DNA from: Clostridia bacterium | GTDB lineage: Bacteria; Bacillota_A; Clostridia; Christensenellales; Aristaeellaceae | DNA: 35,922 nucleotides | Assembly (NCBI GenBank): GCA_017509065.1 | Contig: JAFWQM010000092.1 | Span: forward strand, 1 to 35,922 | Reading direction: 5' to 3' | Part shown: one piece after another, positions 1 through 7,617 of the stretch | Layout: each line of letters starts with the position of its first letter | How positions within the stretch are numbered: the first letter of the stretch is position 1 | Notes under the pieces: model-generated | Told to the model about the DNA's origin: nothing | Database searches by the model: none | Seen by the model: only the letters and a program-made list of their open reading frames with translations | Translations under genes and position numbers: made by a program

Positions 1-66
1 AAAAGCCCGAGAGAAGCACCCGTCATACGTTTTCAATTTTTCAAAGAAGTAGGGAGGAATTCATTC

Positions 67-1839
67 ATGTTGTATCCAAAAATCGGCATTCGGCCCGTCA
101 TCGACGGTCGCTGGGGCGGCATCCGGGAGAGCCTGGAGGACCAGACCATGGGCCTGGCCGCCGCCGCCAAGGAACTGATCGAAACCCTGCGCTACCCGGA
201 CGGGACCCCCGTTCAGGCGGTGATTTCCCCCTGCACCATCGGCGGCGGGGCGGAAAGCGCCAAGTGCGAGGAGTTTTTCTCCACCCAGAATGTTGCCGCC
301 ACCCTCACCGTGACCCCCTGCTGGTGCTACGGCATGGAAACCTTCGATATGAACCCCACCACCATCAAAGCGGTGTGGGGCTTTAACGGCACCGAGCGCC
401 CCGGCGCGGTGTACTTAGCCGCCGTGCTGGCCGCCTACGCGCAAAAGGGCCTGCCCGCTTTCTCCATTTACGGCCATGACGTGCAGGACTTAGGCGACCG
501 CACCGTGCCCGACGACGTGAAGGAAAAGATTTTGCTCTTCGCCCGCTGCGCCGTGGCGGTAGGCTGGATGAAGAACAAAGCCTACGTCAACATCGGCGGC
601 GTGGCCATGGGCATCATGGGCTCCTTCTGCGATACCCAGGTGATGCAGAAATATTTGGGCATCCGGGCGGAATGGGTGGATATGACGGAGCTGCTGCGCC
701 GCGTCACCCTGGAAATCTACGATCCCAAGGAATACAAAAAGGCCCTGGCTTGGATCAAGAAGAACTGCAAAGAGGGCTTTGACTGCAACGCGGGCAAGAA
801 CCTGCCTAAAATCGTCACCCGCAGCAAGCACATTCCCCCGGATCAGGACTGGGAATTCATCGCCAAGCTCACCTGCATCGTCAAGGACATCCTGTTCGGC
901 AATCCCGCTTTGGATAAGATGGGCTGGCATGAGGAAGCCTTGGGCAAAAACGCCGTGGCGGGCGGCTTCCAGGGCCAGCGCCAGTGGACGGACTGGCTGC
1001 CCAACGGCGATTTCACCGAAGCCATCATGGCCTCCACCTTCGACTGGAACGGCCCCAAACAGCCCACGGCCTTCGCCACCGAAAACGACACCATGAACGG
1101 CGTTTCCATGCTGCTGGGTACCCTGGTATCCAACACCGCCCCCTGCTTCCACGACGTGCGCACCTATTGGAGCCCCGAAGCAGTGAAGCGCGCCACCGGC
1201 TGGCAGGCCGAGGGTGCGGCAGAAAACGGCTTCATCCATTTGATCAATTCCGGCGCCACGGCCTTAGACTGCACCGGCGCGGCGGGCGGCAAAATGAAGC
1301 CCTTCTGGGAAATGACCAAGAAGGATATGGACGCCTGCCTCAAGGCCACCGACTGGTGCCGGGCCAACTATCAGTATTTCCGGGGCGGCGGCTTCTCCAG
1401 CCATTTCAAAACCCAGGCTGAAATGCCCGTGACCATGCTGCGCCTGAACATCGTGGAGGGCGTGGGCCTGGTCATGCAGATCGCCGAGGGCACTACCGTG
1501 CTGCTGCCCGATCACGTGCACGATATCTTAGACCAGCGCACCGACCCCACCTGGCCCACCACCTGGTTCGCTCCCCGGCTCACGGGAGAAGGCGCGTTCA
1601 GGGACGTGTATTCCGTCATGGCCAACTGGGGCGCCAATCACGGCGTCACCGTATACGGCCACGTTGGCGCGGAATTGATCACCTTAGCTTCCATGCTGCG
1701 CATCCCCGTCGCCATGCACAACGTAGCCCCCGAAAAGGTGTACCGTCCCCACTCCTGGGCCGCCTTCGGCACCCAGGATACCCAGGCCGCGGACTACGCC
1801 GCCTGCAAGCATTACGGCCCGCTGTACGGGAAGCTGTAA
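67..1839 (+). CDS. fucI: L-fucose isomerase
   Basis: Converts L-fucose to L-fuculose (family members also act on D-arabinose) in the cytoplasm. The 590-aa product is the same length as the E. coli enzyme (591 aa) and is alike end to end. It has the opening LYPKIGIRPVIDGR, the block TVTPCWCYG, and WGFNGTERPGAVYLAA. The Mn-binding catalytic residues are in place: E339 (in ATENDTMNG), D363 (in HDVRTYWSPEA) and H525 (in NWGANHGV). The start is fixed by GGGAGG about 8 bases before the ATG. No fuculokinase or fuculose-phosphate aldolase gene lies downstream, so partners are either upstream of the window or elsewhere. Fucose occurs in pectin side chains and host glycans, which suits the rest of the window, but that link is inferred. 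Confidence 0.97.
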   Translation: MLYPKIGIRPVIDGRWGGIRESLEDQTMGLAAAAKELIETLRYPDGTPVQAVISPCTIGGGAESAKCEEFFSTQNVAATLTVTPCWCYGMETFDMNPTTIKAVWGFNGTERPGAVYLAAVLAAYAQKGLPAFSIYGHDVQDLGDRTVPDDVKEKILLFARCAVAVGWMKNKAYVNIGGVAMGIMGSFCDTQVMQKYLGIRAEWVDMTELLRRVTLEIYDPKEYKKALAWIKKNCKEGFDCNAGKNLPKIVTRSKHIPPDQDWEFIAKLTCIVKDILFGNPALDKMGWHEEALGKNAVAGGFQGQRQWTDWLPNGDFTEAIMASTFDWNGPKQPTAFATENDTMNGVSMLLGTLVSNTAPCFHDVRTYWSPEAVKRATGWQAEGAAENGFIHLINSGATALDCTGAAGGKMKPFWEMTKKDMDACLKATDWCRANYQYFRGGGFSSHFKTQAEMPVTMLRLNIVEGVGLVMQIAEGTTVLLPDHVHDILDQRTDPTWPTTWFAPRLTGEGAFRDVYSVMANWGANHGVTVYGHVGAELITLASMLRIPVAMHNVAPEKVYRPHSWAAFGTQDTQAADYAACKHYGPLYGKL

Positions 1840-1922
1840 GAGCATAAATGTAAAAGATTACGGGGGAAACCGCCCTTTGCTGTCCGGGGCCTTCCGGCCT
1901 TTCCGGAGCTGCCGCCCGGCTT

Positions 1923-2215
1923 TCGCTGAAAACCAGCCCAACCATCTATCATACTGATCTGGAAACCTGTTCCTGCCCGGACTTTGCCATGAAACAGGGC
2001 TATATCCCCTGCAAGCATATCCTTCGCCTTGCCATGGAAGCGGGGATCATCAATGCCAAGGCAATACGCCCCAGCAGCAGCGCCTTGCCGATATTGCCGC
2101 TTTGCGCCAGCAGATTGCGTCCGCCTATGGATTCTATTATCACTTTGACAGTCCAATTATGCAGGATAAAAAATACGATGAACTGAAAGCCCATCTTGCT
2201 GAATTGGAAGCATAA
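1923..2215 (+). pseudogene. SWIM zinc-finger protein remnant, frameshifted
   Basis: Frame 3 reads YHTDLETCSCPDF and then IPCKHILRLAMEAG, which is the C-x-C...C-x-H signature of a SWIM zinc finger. Around 2050-2063 the similarity moves to frame 2, which reads on to IASAYGFYYHFDSP and KKYDELKAHLAELEA and then a stop at 2213-2215. That second part resembles the opening Ia-like segment of NAD-dependent DNA ligases (YY..D.P...D..YD.L...L..LE). No usable start or ribosome binding site precedes it. I read this as the 3' end of a SWIM-domain gene that has lost its front and carries a frameshift. A sequencing error at the shift is possible, but the missing N-terminus still makes it a fragment. Confidence 0.7.
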
Positions 2216-2290
2216 TAAATGCCCCGCTTGCGCGAAAGGCAAATCCCAGCCAACACCAATCGAACACGGATCATTAGAACGCATAACATA

Positions 2291-2313
2291 TTAGGGGACG
2301 GTTCTTTGTGCGC
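2291..2313. repeat. REP-like half copy
   Basis: Holds AGGGGACGGTTCTTTGTGC, the same arm sequence that opens the palindromes at 5153 and 5831. No good matching second arm follows, so this is a partial copy. Confidence 0.5.
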
Positions 2314-2418
2314 ATCTATAATCCTGTATTTCAGCATAAGCCCCCTCCCCTTGTTGTGCACAAGAGGACGGGAAAGTGATTACATTTACTCCTGCTATGC
2401 GGAGAAGGAGCTAACATC

Positions 2419-2634
2419 ATGCCAACGCAACGTTCTATTTCCCAAATGCGCTATGACAAAGAGAAATCACGGCATTACGGCATGAAACTGAACATGAGGA
2501 CCGACGCGGATATAATCGCCGTGCTGGACGAACAGCCCAGTTTTCAGGGATATATCAAAGCCCTGATCCGCGCAGACATTGCCGCGCGTGGCATTCCGCG
2601 TTCGGAAAATCTGGAAGGAGACGCGGAAGACTGA
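2419..2634 (+). CDS. Small hypothetical protein, possible ribbon-helix-helix type
   Basis: A 71-aa basic protein beginning MPTQRSISQMRYDKEKSRHY. The end of the protein (TDADIIAVLDEQPSFQGYIKALIRADIAARG) has the look of small Arc/MetJ-like proteins in which a short beta strand (here MKLNMR) is followed by two helices. I recall similar small proteins as frequent in Clostridia, often near mobile DNA, but the function is unknown. GGAGAAGGAG sits about 9 bases before the ATG, which supports translation. It stands alone between a decayed SWIM gene and REP-like repeats. It could be a DNA-binding regulator or the leftover partner of a lost element. Confidence 0.65.
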   Translation: MPTQRSISQMRYDKEKSRHYGMKLNMRTDADIIAVLDEQPSFQGYIKALIRADIAARGIPRSENLEGDAED

Positions 2635-2678
2635 CACCACACGGCCATTTCAAGAAACAAGAGAAACACAGGGAAAAA

Positions 2679-2750
2679 GACACAGGGGGACGGCCCTCTA
2701 TCCCGAAAATTGCGCATAAACAAAACATGTAGAACCTGCCCCTTTTTACA
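2679..2750. repeat. REP-like palindrome, diverged copy
   Basis: Left arm ACACAGGGGGACGGCCCT (about 2680-2697) and right arm ACATGTAGAACCTGCCCC (about 2725-2742) are imperfect inverted copies of the arms seen at 5153-5227 and 5831-5908. It lies just past the 3' end of the diguanylate cyclase gene, where it could also act as a transcription stop for that gene. Confidence 0.5.
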
Positions 2751-2835
2751 TTTCGCTTGATAATCTCAGTGGCGTTCATTTTAACGCGTGTATGCCTATG
2801 GTGCTTTGATAGAGTACATAAGGGAACGAACGGAA

Positions 2836-4239
2836 TCAGTGCGATTTCTGCGGCGGTTGTTTATCCTTCAGCTTTTCCGAATAGAAACAGCAGCCGTCCC
2901 GCCCATGATCCTTGACATAATACAGCGCGATATCCGCCTGACGGAACATTTCCACCGGGTCTTCTCCATCCGGGCAATACGACACGCCCGCGCTAAGCGT
3001 GATGGACGGAAGGCCGTCTTCTTCACGCTGCAAATCCTCATTGATCTTGATCACCTTGCGCGTGATCAGTTCGTTGGGATTCCCGGCCGTATGCACCATA
3101 AATACAACAAACTCATCTCCTCCGATCCGGCAAATATAATCGTCCGAACGGAAATTCTTTTTCAGCACAGCGGCAATCTTTTTCAGCACCCGATCCCCGG
3201 TTTCATGGCCGAACTGATCGTTGACGCTTTTAAACTGATCCGCGTCAAACAGCAGCATGGCTGTTGTGCTCATTTCCAGGCTGGTCTTGATCAGATCGAA
3301 ACCAGCCCGGTTATATACCCCGGTCAGTTCATCATGGGAAGCCTTGAAGCTGAGGTTTGCGATGCTCTTTTTGTACGCGTTATACATCACGTTATAGGTT
3401 CCGGCCAGATAACGGAATTCAGAAGCCCCGATGATCGGTATTTTCTGGTCTTTCTTGATGTGGTCTACCGCGCTCAGTACCGGATTGACGCCAAGATGCG
3501 TGGTCACCCACATCATCGCAATCATTGCCGCGGACTGAATAAAGATCAGCGCCACCATCCAGCCCAGATCGTGATTCGTCCTGTCTTCGGTCTCCTGCTG
3601 GGCGCCATGTGTTCCGGATTTCAAAGCCTTAATGCATTCTGCCATGTTGTTTCGTATCTGGTTTTTTTGTTCAGAATACACTTTATCATGAACCATACGC
3701 TGTGCAAGGAGGATCTTTTCTGCCGGGGGCAGAGCGCTGTCCGCTTCCGTCAGCGTCACATTCTTCAGCGCTTGCGGCATATCGGCATCGTCCTGGGCTT
3801 CCATCATCAGCCGCATGGCGTAGTACTCCCGATTCATGAGCGACAGGGATTCCGCCATGCTTTCTTTCAGCTTGGCCAATGCGGGCGAATCCGGCATCGC
3901 TTCCTCCATGACAGAGATCGCGTGTTCACGGCGGAGAGTAACGTCCGCTTCCGTAAAATAGTTCTCCATGTGCGTCCGGTCTCCCAATACCGTAAAGCAC
4001 TGCACTTCCTCGGTAAGATAATCTGAAGCCTGCATCAGCTCGTCTGCCGCTTCTTCCATTTGAATGAAATCATCCGTTGATTCTTCCATGTTCCTGAAGC
4101 TCCGGAACGTGCGGAAAGCCATAAACAGCAGTACCGCAGTAATGACCAGCGATACGATCATCATGATTATAGATGTAGTTTTTAGAGATAATCCTTTTTC
4201 TGCTGTCACGTTTTGGGTTTGCAATTTCTTTTCCTCCAT
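2836..4239 (-). CDS. Membrane-bound diguanylate cyclase (GGDEF)
   Basis: Makes cyclic di-GMP from two GTP. With the start at 4239 the protein has 467 residues. A transmembrane segment lies at about 20-42, an extracytoplasmic helical sensor region at about 43-222, and a second transmembrane segment at about 224-246, followed by a linker and a C-terminal GGDEF domain. The active-site GGDEF is intact at residues 373-377, preceded by the substrate region DQFKSVNDQFGHETGD. An inhibitory-site RxxD (RSDD, 364-367) lies five residues before GGDEF, so product feedback is expected. I chose the ATG at 4239 (MEEKKLQ) because AAAGGA lies about 10 bases upstream. The frame stays open to 4359, but that extension overlaps the neighbouring divergent gene remnant. 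It is the only intact signalling gene in this strip. Its signal is unknown. Confidence 0.92.
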   Translation of the reverse strand: MEEKKLQTQNVTAEKGLSLKTTSIIMMIVSLVITAVLLFMAFRTFRSFRNMEESTDDFIQMEEAADELMQASDYLTEEVQCFTVLGDRTHMENYFTEADVTLRREHAISVMEEAMPDSPALAKLKESMAESLSLMNREYYAMRLMMEAQDDADMPQALKNVTLTEADSALPPAEKILLAQRMVHDKVYSEQKNQIRNNMAECIKALKSGTHGAQQETEDRTNHDLGWMVALIFIQSAAMIAMMWVTTHLGVNPVLSAVDHIKKDQKIPIIGASEFRYLAGTYNVMYNAYKKSIANLSFKASHDELTGVYNRAGFDLIKTSLEMSTTAMLLFDADQFKSVNDQFGHETGDRVLKKIAAVLKKNFRSDDYICRIGGDEFVVFMVHTAGNPNELITRKVIKINEDLQREEDGLPSITLSAGVSYCPDGEDPVEMFRQADIALYYVKDHGRDGCCFYSEKLKDKQPPQKSH

Positions 4240-4351
4240 ATGAGGGTGATCCTTTTGTATAGGCGTCAGCTTCATTTTTTCCATCAAGGCGGGAAGAATC
4301 GCTCTCGGAGGTTCATCCTGCTCGCCAGATTCTATCATATCCGCTTCTGAA

Positions 4352-5193
4352 ATGTCCACACCTTTTTCTTTCGGGCATCCCTTTTTCCTGTATAATTTGT
4401 TTGGTATTTTTTCCTCATCGTCCTTTCACATAAGCGTGATATATGCTTATCTGTTCCTGCGCAACAGCAACAACGCCGTACTCCTTCTGTTCCTGCCGGC
4501 GCTCACACGCACGGCGTCCATGATCCGGAAATGGTGGGCAAAGGCCGTGTTTTGCCTGTCTTATGCGGCGCTCCTGGTTACGCTGGCACAGGATGCATTT
4601 ACCCACAGCGCTTTCACTGTCACATCAGAGGTCGGCTACGTTCACGGCCCGCTGATGCTGGCGTTTTATGGGATCGCTCTGCTCTACGGTCTTTTCGGAT
4701 TATCCTACTGTATTTACTGCCGCCGCTATCTTCCGAAAAACAGATAGGCTTCGCTGCTCACCGTATATTTGCTGGTTCATCTTGCGGTTTTGATCCATTT
4801 TTTCCATCCGGAGCTGCTGGTGGAGATGTTCTGCACCGCTCTGGGGGAAATGCTGATCATGCTATCCATCATGCGCCCGGAGGAACGCATGGACATCTCG
4901 GTCGGCATATTCCTTTGAAGCTCATCAAGATCGACAAAAGCATGCTGGACGATGTTCGTTCCGAAAAAGGGCGGAAGATCCTTGAGTACACAGTGCGCAT
5001 GATGCAGAGCATCGGCAAGCTGATCGCGGTCGAGGGCGCGGAAACCAGCGACGCGGTCGAACTCCTAAAACAAATGAACTGTGACTATATTCAGGGGTTC
5101 TATTTCTCCAGACCTTTGCCCGCGGACAAGTTCATAGGCTTCATAGCGAAAAAAACACAGGGGATGGTTCTATGTGCTGATAACCGTGCTTGA
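4352..5193 (+). pseudogene. Broken membrane EAL phosphodiesterase gene
   Basis: The first part (frame 2, from about 4430) encodes several hydrophobic helices of the type found at the front of GGDEF/EAL proteins. An in-frame TAG at 4745-4747 interrupts it, after which the same frame continues plausibly (ASLLTVYLLVHLAVLIHFF ... RPEERMDISVG) to about 4915. There the similarity jumps to frame 1 with IPLKLIKIDKSMLDD, AVEGAET and NCDYIQGFYFSRPLP, which are the last third of an EAL domain. The GGDEF part and the front of EAL, including the EAL motif itself, are absent. So there is a nonsense codon plus an internal deletion. The reading frame then runs into the REP-like element and stops at 5193. No cyclic di-GMP hydrolysis is expected. 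Confidence 0.85.
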
Positions 5194-5227
5194 AGCATCG
5201 CGCACAGAACAAAACCGTCCCCTGTTC
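5153..5227. repeat. REP-like palindrome
   Basis: Left arm ACACAGGGGATGGTTCTATG (5155-5174) pairs with right arm CACAGAACAAAACCGTCCCC (5203-5222). The loop contains CCGTGCTTGAAGCATCG, nearly the same loop as in the copy at 5831-5908. It sits between two convergent gene ends (EAL remnant and GNAT remnant). Short extragenic palindromes with a GGGGACGG arm recall REP elements moved by RAYT-type transposases, but no such transposase is in this window. Confidence 0.75.
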
Positions 5228-5229
5228 CT

Positions 5230-5545
5230 TTACTTCAAAGAGTACAGATAGCTATTGCCTGTTTCCCCTGTGAGCGGGTCCTTATGGCCATTCCGGATGA
5301 CGCTCACTCTTTCAAAGCCAAGCTTTTCCGCCAGCCTCTGACAGGGCAGATTCTTTTTCCAGGTCTTGATCCGGATTTCCTGAACGCCTATCTCACGCAG
5401 CATCTTGACGATGGCGCTTATTGTTTCAACTCCATATCCCATATGCTGCTTTGCCGCGGTCATCGCGAAACCCAGGGAAACCGCCTCCGCTTCATTCTGT
5501 AGCATATCATCGGATGCTGTCACCTGATTTGTGAGGTTTTCAAGC
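5230..5545 (-). pseudogene. GNAT acetyltransferase, C-terminal fragment
   Basis: Minus-strand reading gives VSLGFAMTAAKQHMGYGVET and then LPCQRLAEKLGFERVSVIR, the acetyl-CoA-binding and final strands of a GNAT N-acetyltransferase, ending with a stop at 5230-5232. The first half of the domain is missing. At about 5545 the frame passes straight into the antisense of a GGDEF fragment. The long open frame that continues to 5910 is therefore an accident, not a fusion protein. No start signal is seen. Confidence 0.75.
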
Positions 5546-5823
5546 ATTCCCCCGTGTACCGAATCGGCGGCGATGAGTTTGTGGCGATCTTGCAGGGCAC
5601 GGACTTTGATAACCGCCTCGCCCTTGTTGAAACGCTGAAACAGCGGTATGAAGACTGTTTGAAGAACGATCAGGCGGAGCCGTGGGAACAGTATTCCGCC
5701 GCGGTCGGCATGGCGGAACTGGCGTCGGATGACCGGACCGTTGATTTGGTGTTTAGGCGTGCCGATAAAGCCATGTATTATGATAAAAAGCGGATCAAAG
5801 AACAGCTTGGGAGCTATCGATAA
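5545..5823 (+). pseudogene. GGDEF domain, C-terminal fragment
   Basis: Begins abruptly at SPVYRIGGDEFVAIL and continues through the usual second half of a GGDEF domain (VGMAELASDD, FRRADKAMYYDKKRIKEQLG) to a natural stop. The nucleotide-binding first half and any sensor are absent. A GTG at 5554 could start a short product, but no ribosome binding site precedes it. This is a second, separate GGDEF gene remnant, since the EAL remnant upstream has lost its own middle and the order of the pieces does not fit one gene. Confidence 0.8.
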
Positions 5824-5830
5824 TCCGGAG

Positions 5831-5908
5831 AAAACACGGGGGACGGTTTTTTGTGCCAAAACCGCGCTTGAAGCAGAGCACACAAAACCGTCCCATTTTT
5901 TATGTTCC
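5831..5908. repeat. REP-like palindrome
   Basis: Left arm ACACGGGGGACGGTTTTTTG (5834-5853) and right arm GCACACAAAACCGTCCCATT (5878-5897) enclose the loop CCAAAACCGCGCTTGAAGCA. Arms and loop match the 5153-5227 copy. It lies between the stop of the GGDEF fragment and the stop of the convergent DUF3021 gene, where the hairpin could end transcription from both sides. Confidence 0.75.
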
Positions 5909-5957
5909 ATTCTTCAATGAATACAGATAACTGTTGCCCCCTGCGGGCGGTCCTTAT
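5909..5957 (-). pseudogene. Second copy of the GNAT 3' tail
   Basis: The bases just right of the palindrome (TTCTTCAATGAATACAGATA, then TGCCCCCTG and GGTCCTTATGG) match the last about 60 bases of the GNAT fragment next to the other palindrome (5233-5290), with a small deletion. It is too short to code for anything. It shows that palindrome and GNAT tail were copied together. Confidence 0.6.
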
Positions 5958-5959
5958 GG

Positions 5960-6388
5960 TCACTCGCTGTCGCGGATTTCATCCAGCGCCCGATTGATCT
6001 TTTTTTCGTCCTGCTTATCCAGCCAGTGGTTGGAAAGCCAGACGAAGGCATAGATGACAAAGAAAATGGCGCTTACGCCGATGAAGCCTTCCGCGTCGTC
6101 GTACCATTTGAAAATCCAGCCCGCGCCGGTCACGGCGGCATAGAGCGCAAGGCAATGCAGGGCGACCCTGAACCAGAGCGTTTTCCTGTCCCATTGTTCC
6201 CAGTCCAGCAGCAGTACGGTGGGCAGGGCGCAAAGGACGCCGGTCAATACAATGGAAATGGGATGATACCATTGCAATACGATGTCGTTTCCGGCAAAAT
6301 GCTGAATCACCGCGTTGATCCCGTTGAGGAACAGGATGGAGGTGGAGATGATCATGCTCTGCACAAACATTTTTTTCGCGGCGTTCAT
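5960..6388 (-). CDS. DUF3021 family membrane protein
   Basis: A 142-aa protein with four predicted membrane helices at about residues 9-27, 42-61, 72-92 and 100-118 and a charged tail (DKQDEKKINRALDEIRD). This size and pattern fit the DUF3021 family, whose genes commonly follow a LytTR regulator gene. Its ATG overlaps the stop of that regulator here (ATGA), so the two are translated together. In such pairs the membrane protein is thought to hold the regulator in check; no direct evidence is visible here. It ends against the REP-like palindrome at 5831-5908. Confidence 0.85.
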   Translation of the reverse strand: MNAAKKMFVQSMIISTSILFLNGINAVIQHFAGNDIVLQWYHPISIVLTGVLCALPTVLLLDWEQWDRKTLWFRVALHCLALYAAVTGAGWIFKWYDDAEGFIGVSAIFFVIYAFVWLSNHWLDKQDEKKINRALDEIRDSE

Positions 6389-6822
6389 TGGATACCGAGC
6401 CTCCTTTTGATCTCTTTCACATAGCTTCTGGAGATGATCGCGCGCTCTCCGTTCAGGAGCACGGCCACCATTCTTCCGCCCGGCTCCGCGCTGACGTTCT
6501 GAATCTTGCGCAGGTTCACGATCATGGATTTGGAGATGCGCACAAAGTAAGCGCCTAACTTTTCTTCCAGCTCATACAGGCGTTCCCGGCATTCGTAGCA
6601 ATCGTCCTTGGTATAGATATAGGTGTGCTTATCCACGGACTCGATATAATAAATCCGCGTTAGCTTGCAAAAATAGGTGCTTCTGTCCTTGGTGACGGTA
6701 ATGCCGCCGGAACCGTTTTCCAATAAATCCATGGCGCTTAAAATATCCGCGGTTTTCTCCACCGCGCGGATCAGCGCCTGTTCCTTTTCCTTTGCGTCCA
6801 CCTGCTCAAACCGAACCCGCAT
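6385..6822 (-). CDS. LytTR-type DNA-binding regulator
   Basis: A 145-aa protein with a C-terminal LytTR domain at about residues 42-142. Diagnostic stretches are FCKLTRIYYIESVDKHTYIY, YFVRISKSMIVNLRKIQNV and AIISRSYVKEIKRRL. There is no response-regulator receiver domain, so it is the stand-alone form that is paired with a membrane protein rather than a histidine kinase. GAGGGGGAC precedes the ATG at a normal distance. It probably controls its own operon (7614-8102, 6847-7617, itself and DUF3021). No clear LytTR direct-repeat site was identified upstream by eye. Confidence 0.93.
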   Translation of the reverse strand: MRVRFEQVDAKEKEQALIRAVEKTADILSAMDLLENGSGGITVTKDRSTYFCKLTRIYYIESVDKHTYIYTKDDCYECRERLYELEEKLGAYFVRISKSMIVNLRKIQNVSAEPGGRMVAVLLNGERAIISRSYVKEIKRRLGIQ

Positions 6823-6846
6823 GACAGCCGTCCCCCTCAGATCGCG

Positions 6847-7617
6847 TCATTTTCTCGCTGCAATTATACCACATTTGGCGTCCGGCTGGAACCGAGAAAA
6901 CCATCCGCGGAAGATCCCGCCCTGGAAAACGGAGAAGATGATAAAAAAGATATCCGCGAACAGGATGAAGATAAAGGAGGGCACCATGATGCGGGTATAC
7001 CGTTTTCCGGCGTCCGTGCCCTTGTTGATATGCAGCGCCAAACGGACGGCATAGGCGATGATCCCGCAGGCCAGGATCAAGAGTTCACCGAGACTGATGC
7101 CGAAGGAGCGGACCGGATCCAGCACGTTTTCCCCTTGCACGGCGCGAAGCAGCATGTTCAGCAGCATCAGCCAGAACATCACGGTGATCATGATTCTTTC
7201 CACGTTCAGCATCACGCCGCCGCCGATGCCGACGCCGCCGCACCAGGAAAGCCCCGCACGGGCGCAGAAATTCTCCGCCACCTGCATCAAAGGTTCATTT
7301 TGCTTTCCTTCGATGAAGCCGTTGTTGGCGATCACATAGACCTTGAGGTTCAGGCCGTTTTCCTTGCAGAATCCTTCCATTTCGCTCAAGAAGGGCAGCA
7401 CGTGGGAAGGCACGCTGTCCACATACAGGGGCGTGACAAATACCACCTTTCCCGCGGTTTTCAGCGCGTTCAAAATCGGCTTCCGGTCCGCCGGAGCGCG
7501 AAGCTGAAAGTATTCCTTTTCGCCCCGGATCATGAAGCCCTCGCATTTCATGATAAACCTTGAAATGCTGAGCTTCTTCTTCGGGCTGCAATTGATCAGC
7601 ACCGTCTTTTCCATCAT
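6847..7617 (-). CDS. Flavodoxin-like protein with C-terminal membrane helices
   Basis: A 256-aa protein. Residues 1-135 follow the NAD(P)H-dependent FMN reductase/flavodoxin fold: a first strand VLINCSPKKK, then VVFVTPLYVDSVPSHVLPFL and the strand KVYVIANNGF. Three hydrophobic segments follow at about 141-160, 176-196 and 209-232, giving a membrane-anchored C-terminus that the soluble enzymes lack. It overlaps the preceding gene (ATGA), so the two flavodoxin-like proteins are probably made together and may work together. GGGGAGG lies upstream of two adjacent ATG codons, so either Met may be used. The electron donor and acceptor are unknown. Confidence 0.75.
   Translation of the reverse strand: MMEKTVLINCSPKKKLSISRFIMKCEGFMIRGEKEYFQLRAPADRKPILNALKTAGKVVFVTPLYVDSVPSHVLPFLSEMEGFCKENGLNLKVYVIANNGFIEGKQNEPLMQVAENFCARAGLSWCGGVGIGGGVMLNVERIMITVMFWLMLLNMLLRAVQGENVLDPVRSFGISLGELLILACGIIAYAVRLALHINKGTDAGKRYTRIMVPSFIFILFADIFFIIFSVFQGGIFRGWFSRFQPDAKCGIIAARK

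Noticed and set aside
4240..4359. Longer N-terminus for the diguanylate cyclase
   Set aside because: The frame is open, but the extra 40 residues are not hydrophobic or domain-like, and a better ribosome site precedes the ATG at 4239.
5230..5910. A 226-aa acetyltransferase fusion on the minus strand
   Set aside because: The first half is the antisense of a recognisable GGDEF fragment on the plus strand, so the long frame is fortuitous; only the C-terminal GNAT piece is real.
6829..6838. A further GGGGGACGG-like match ahead of the LytTR gene
   Set aside because: Only the core of the REP-like arm is present, it serves as the ribosome binding site, and there is no second arm.
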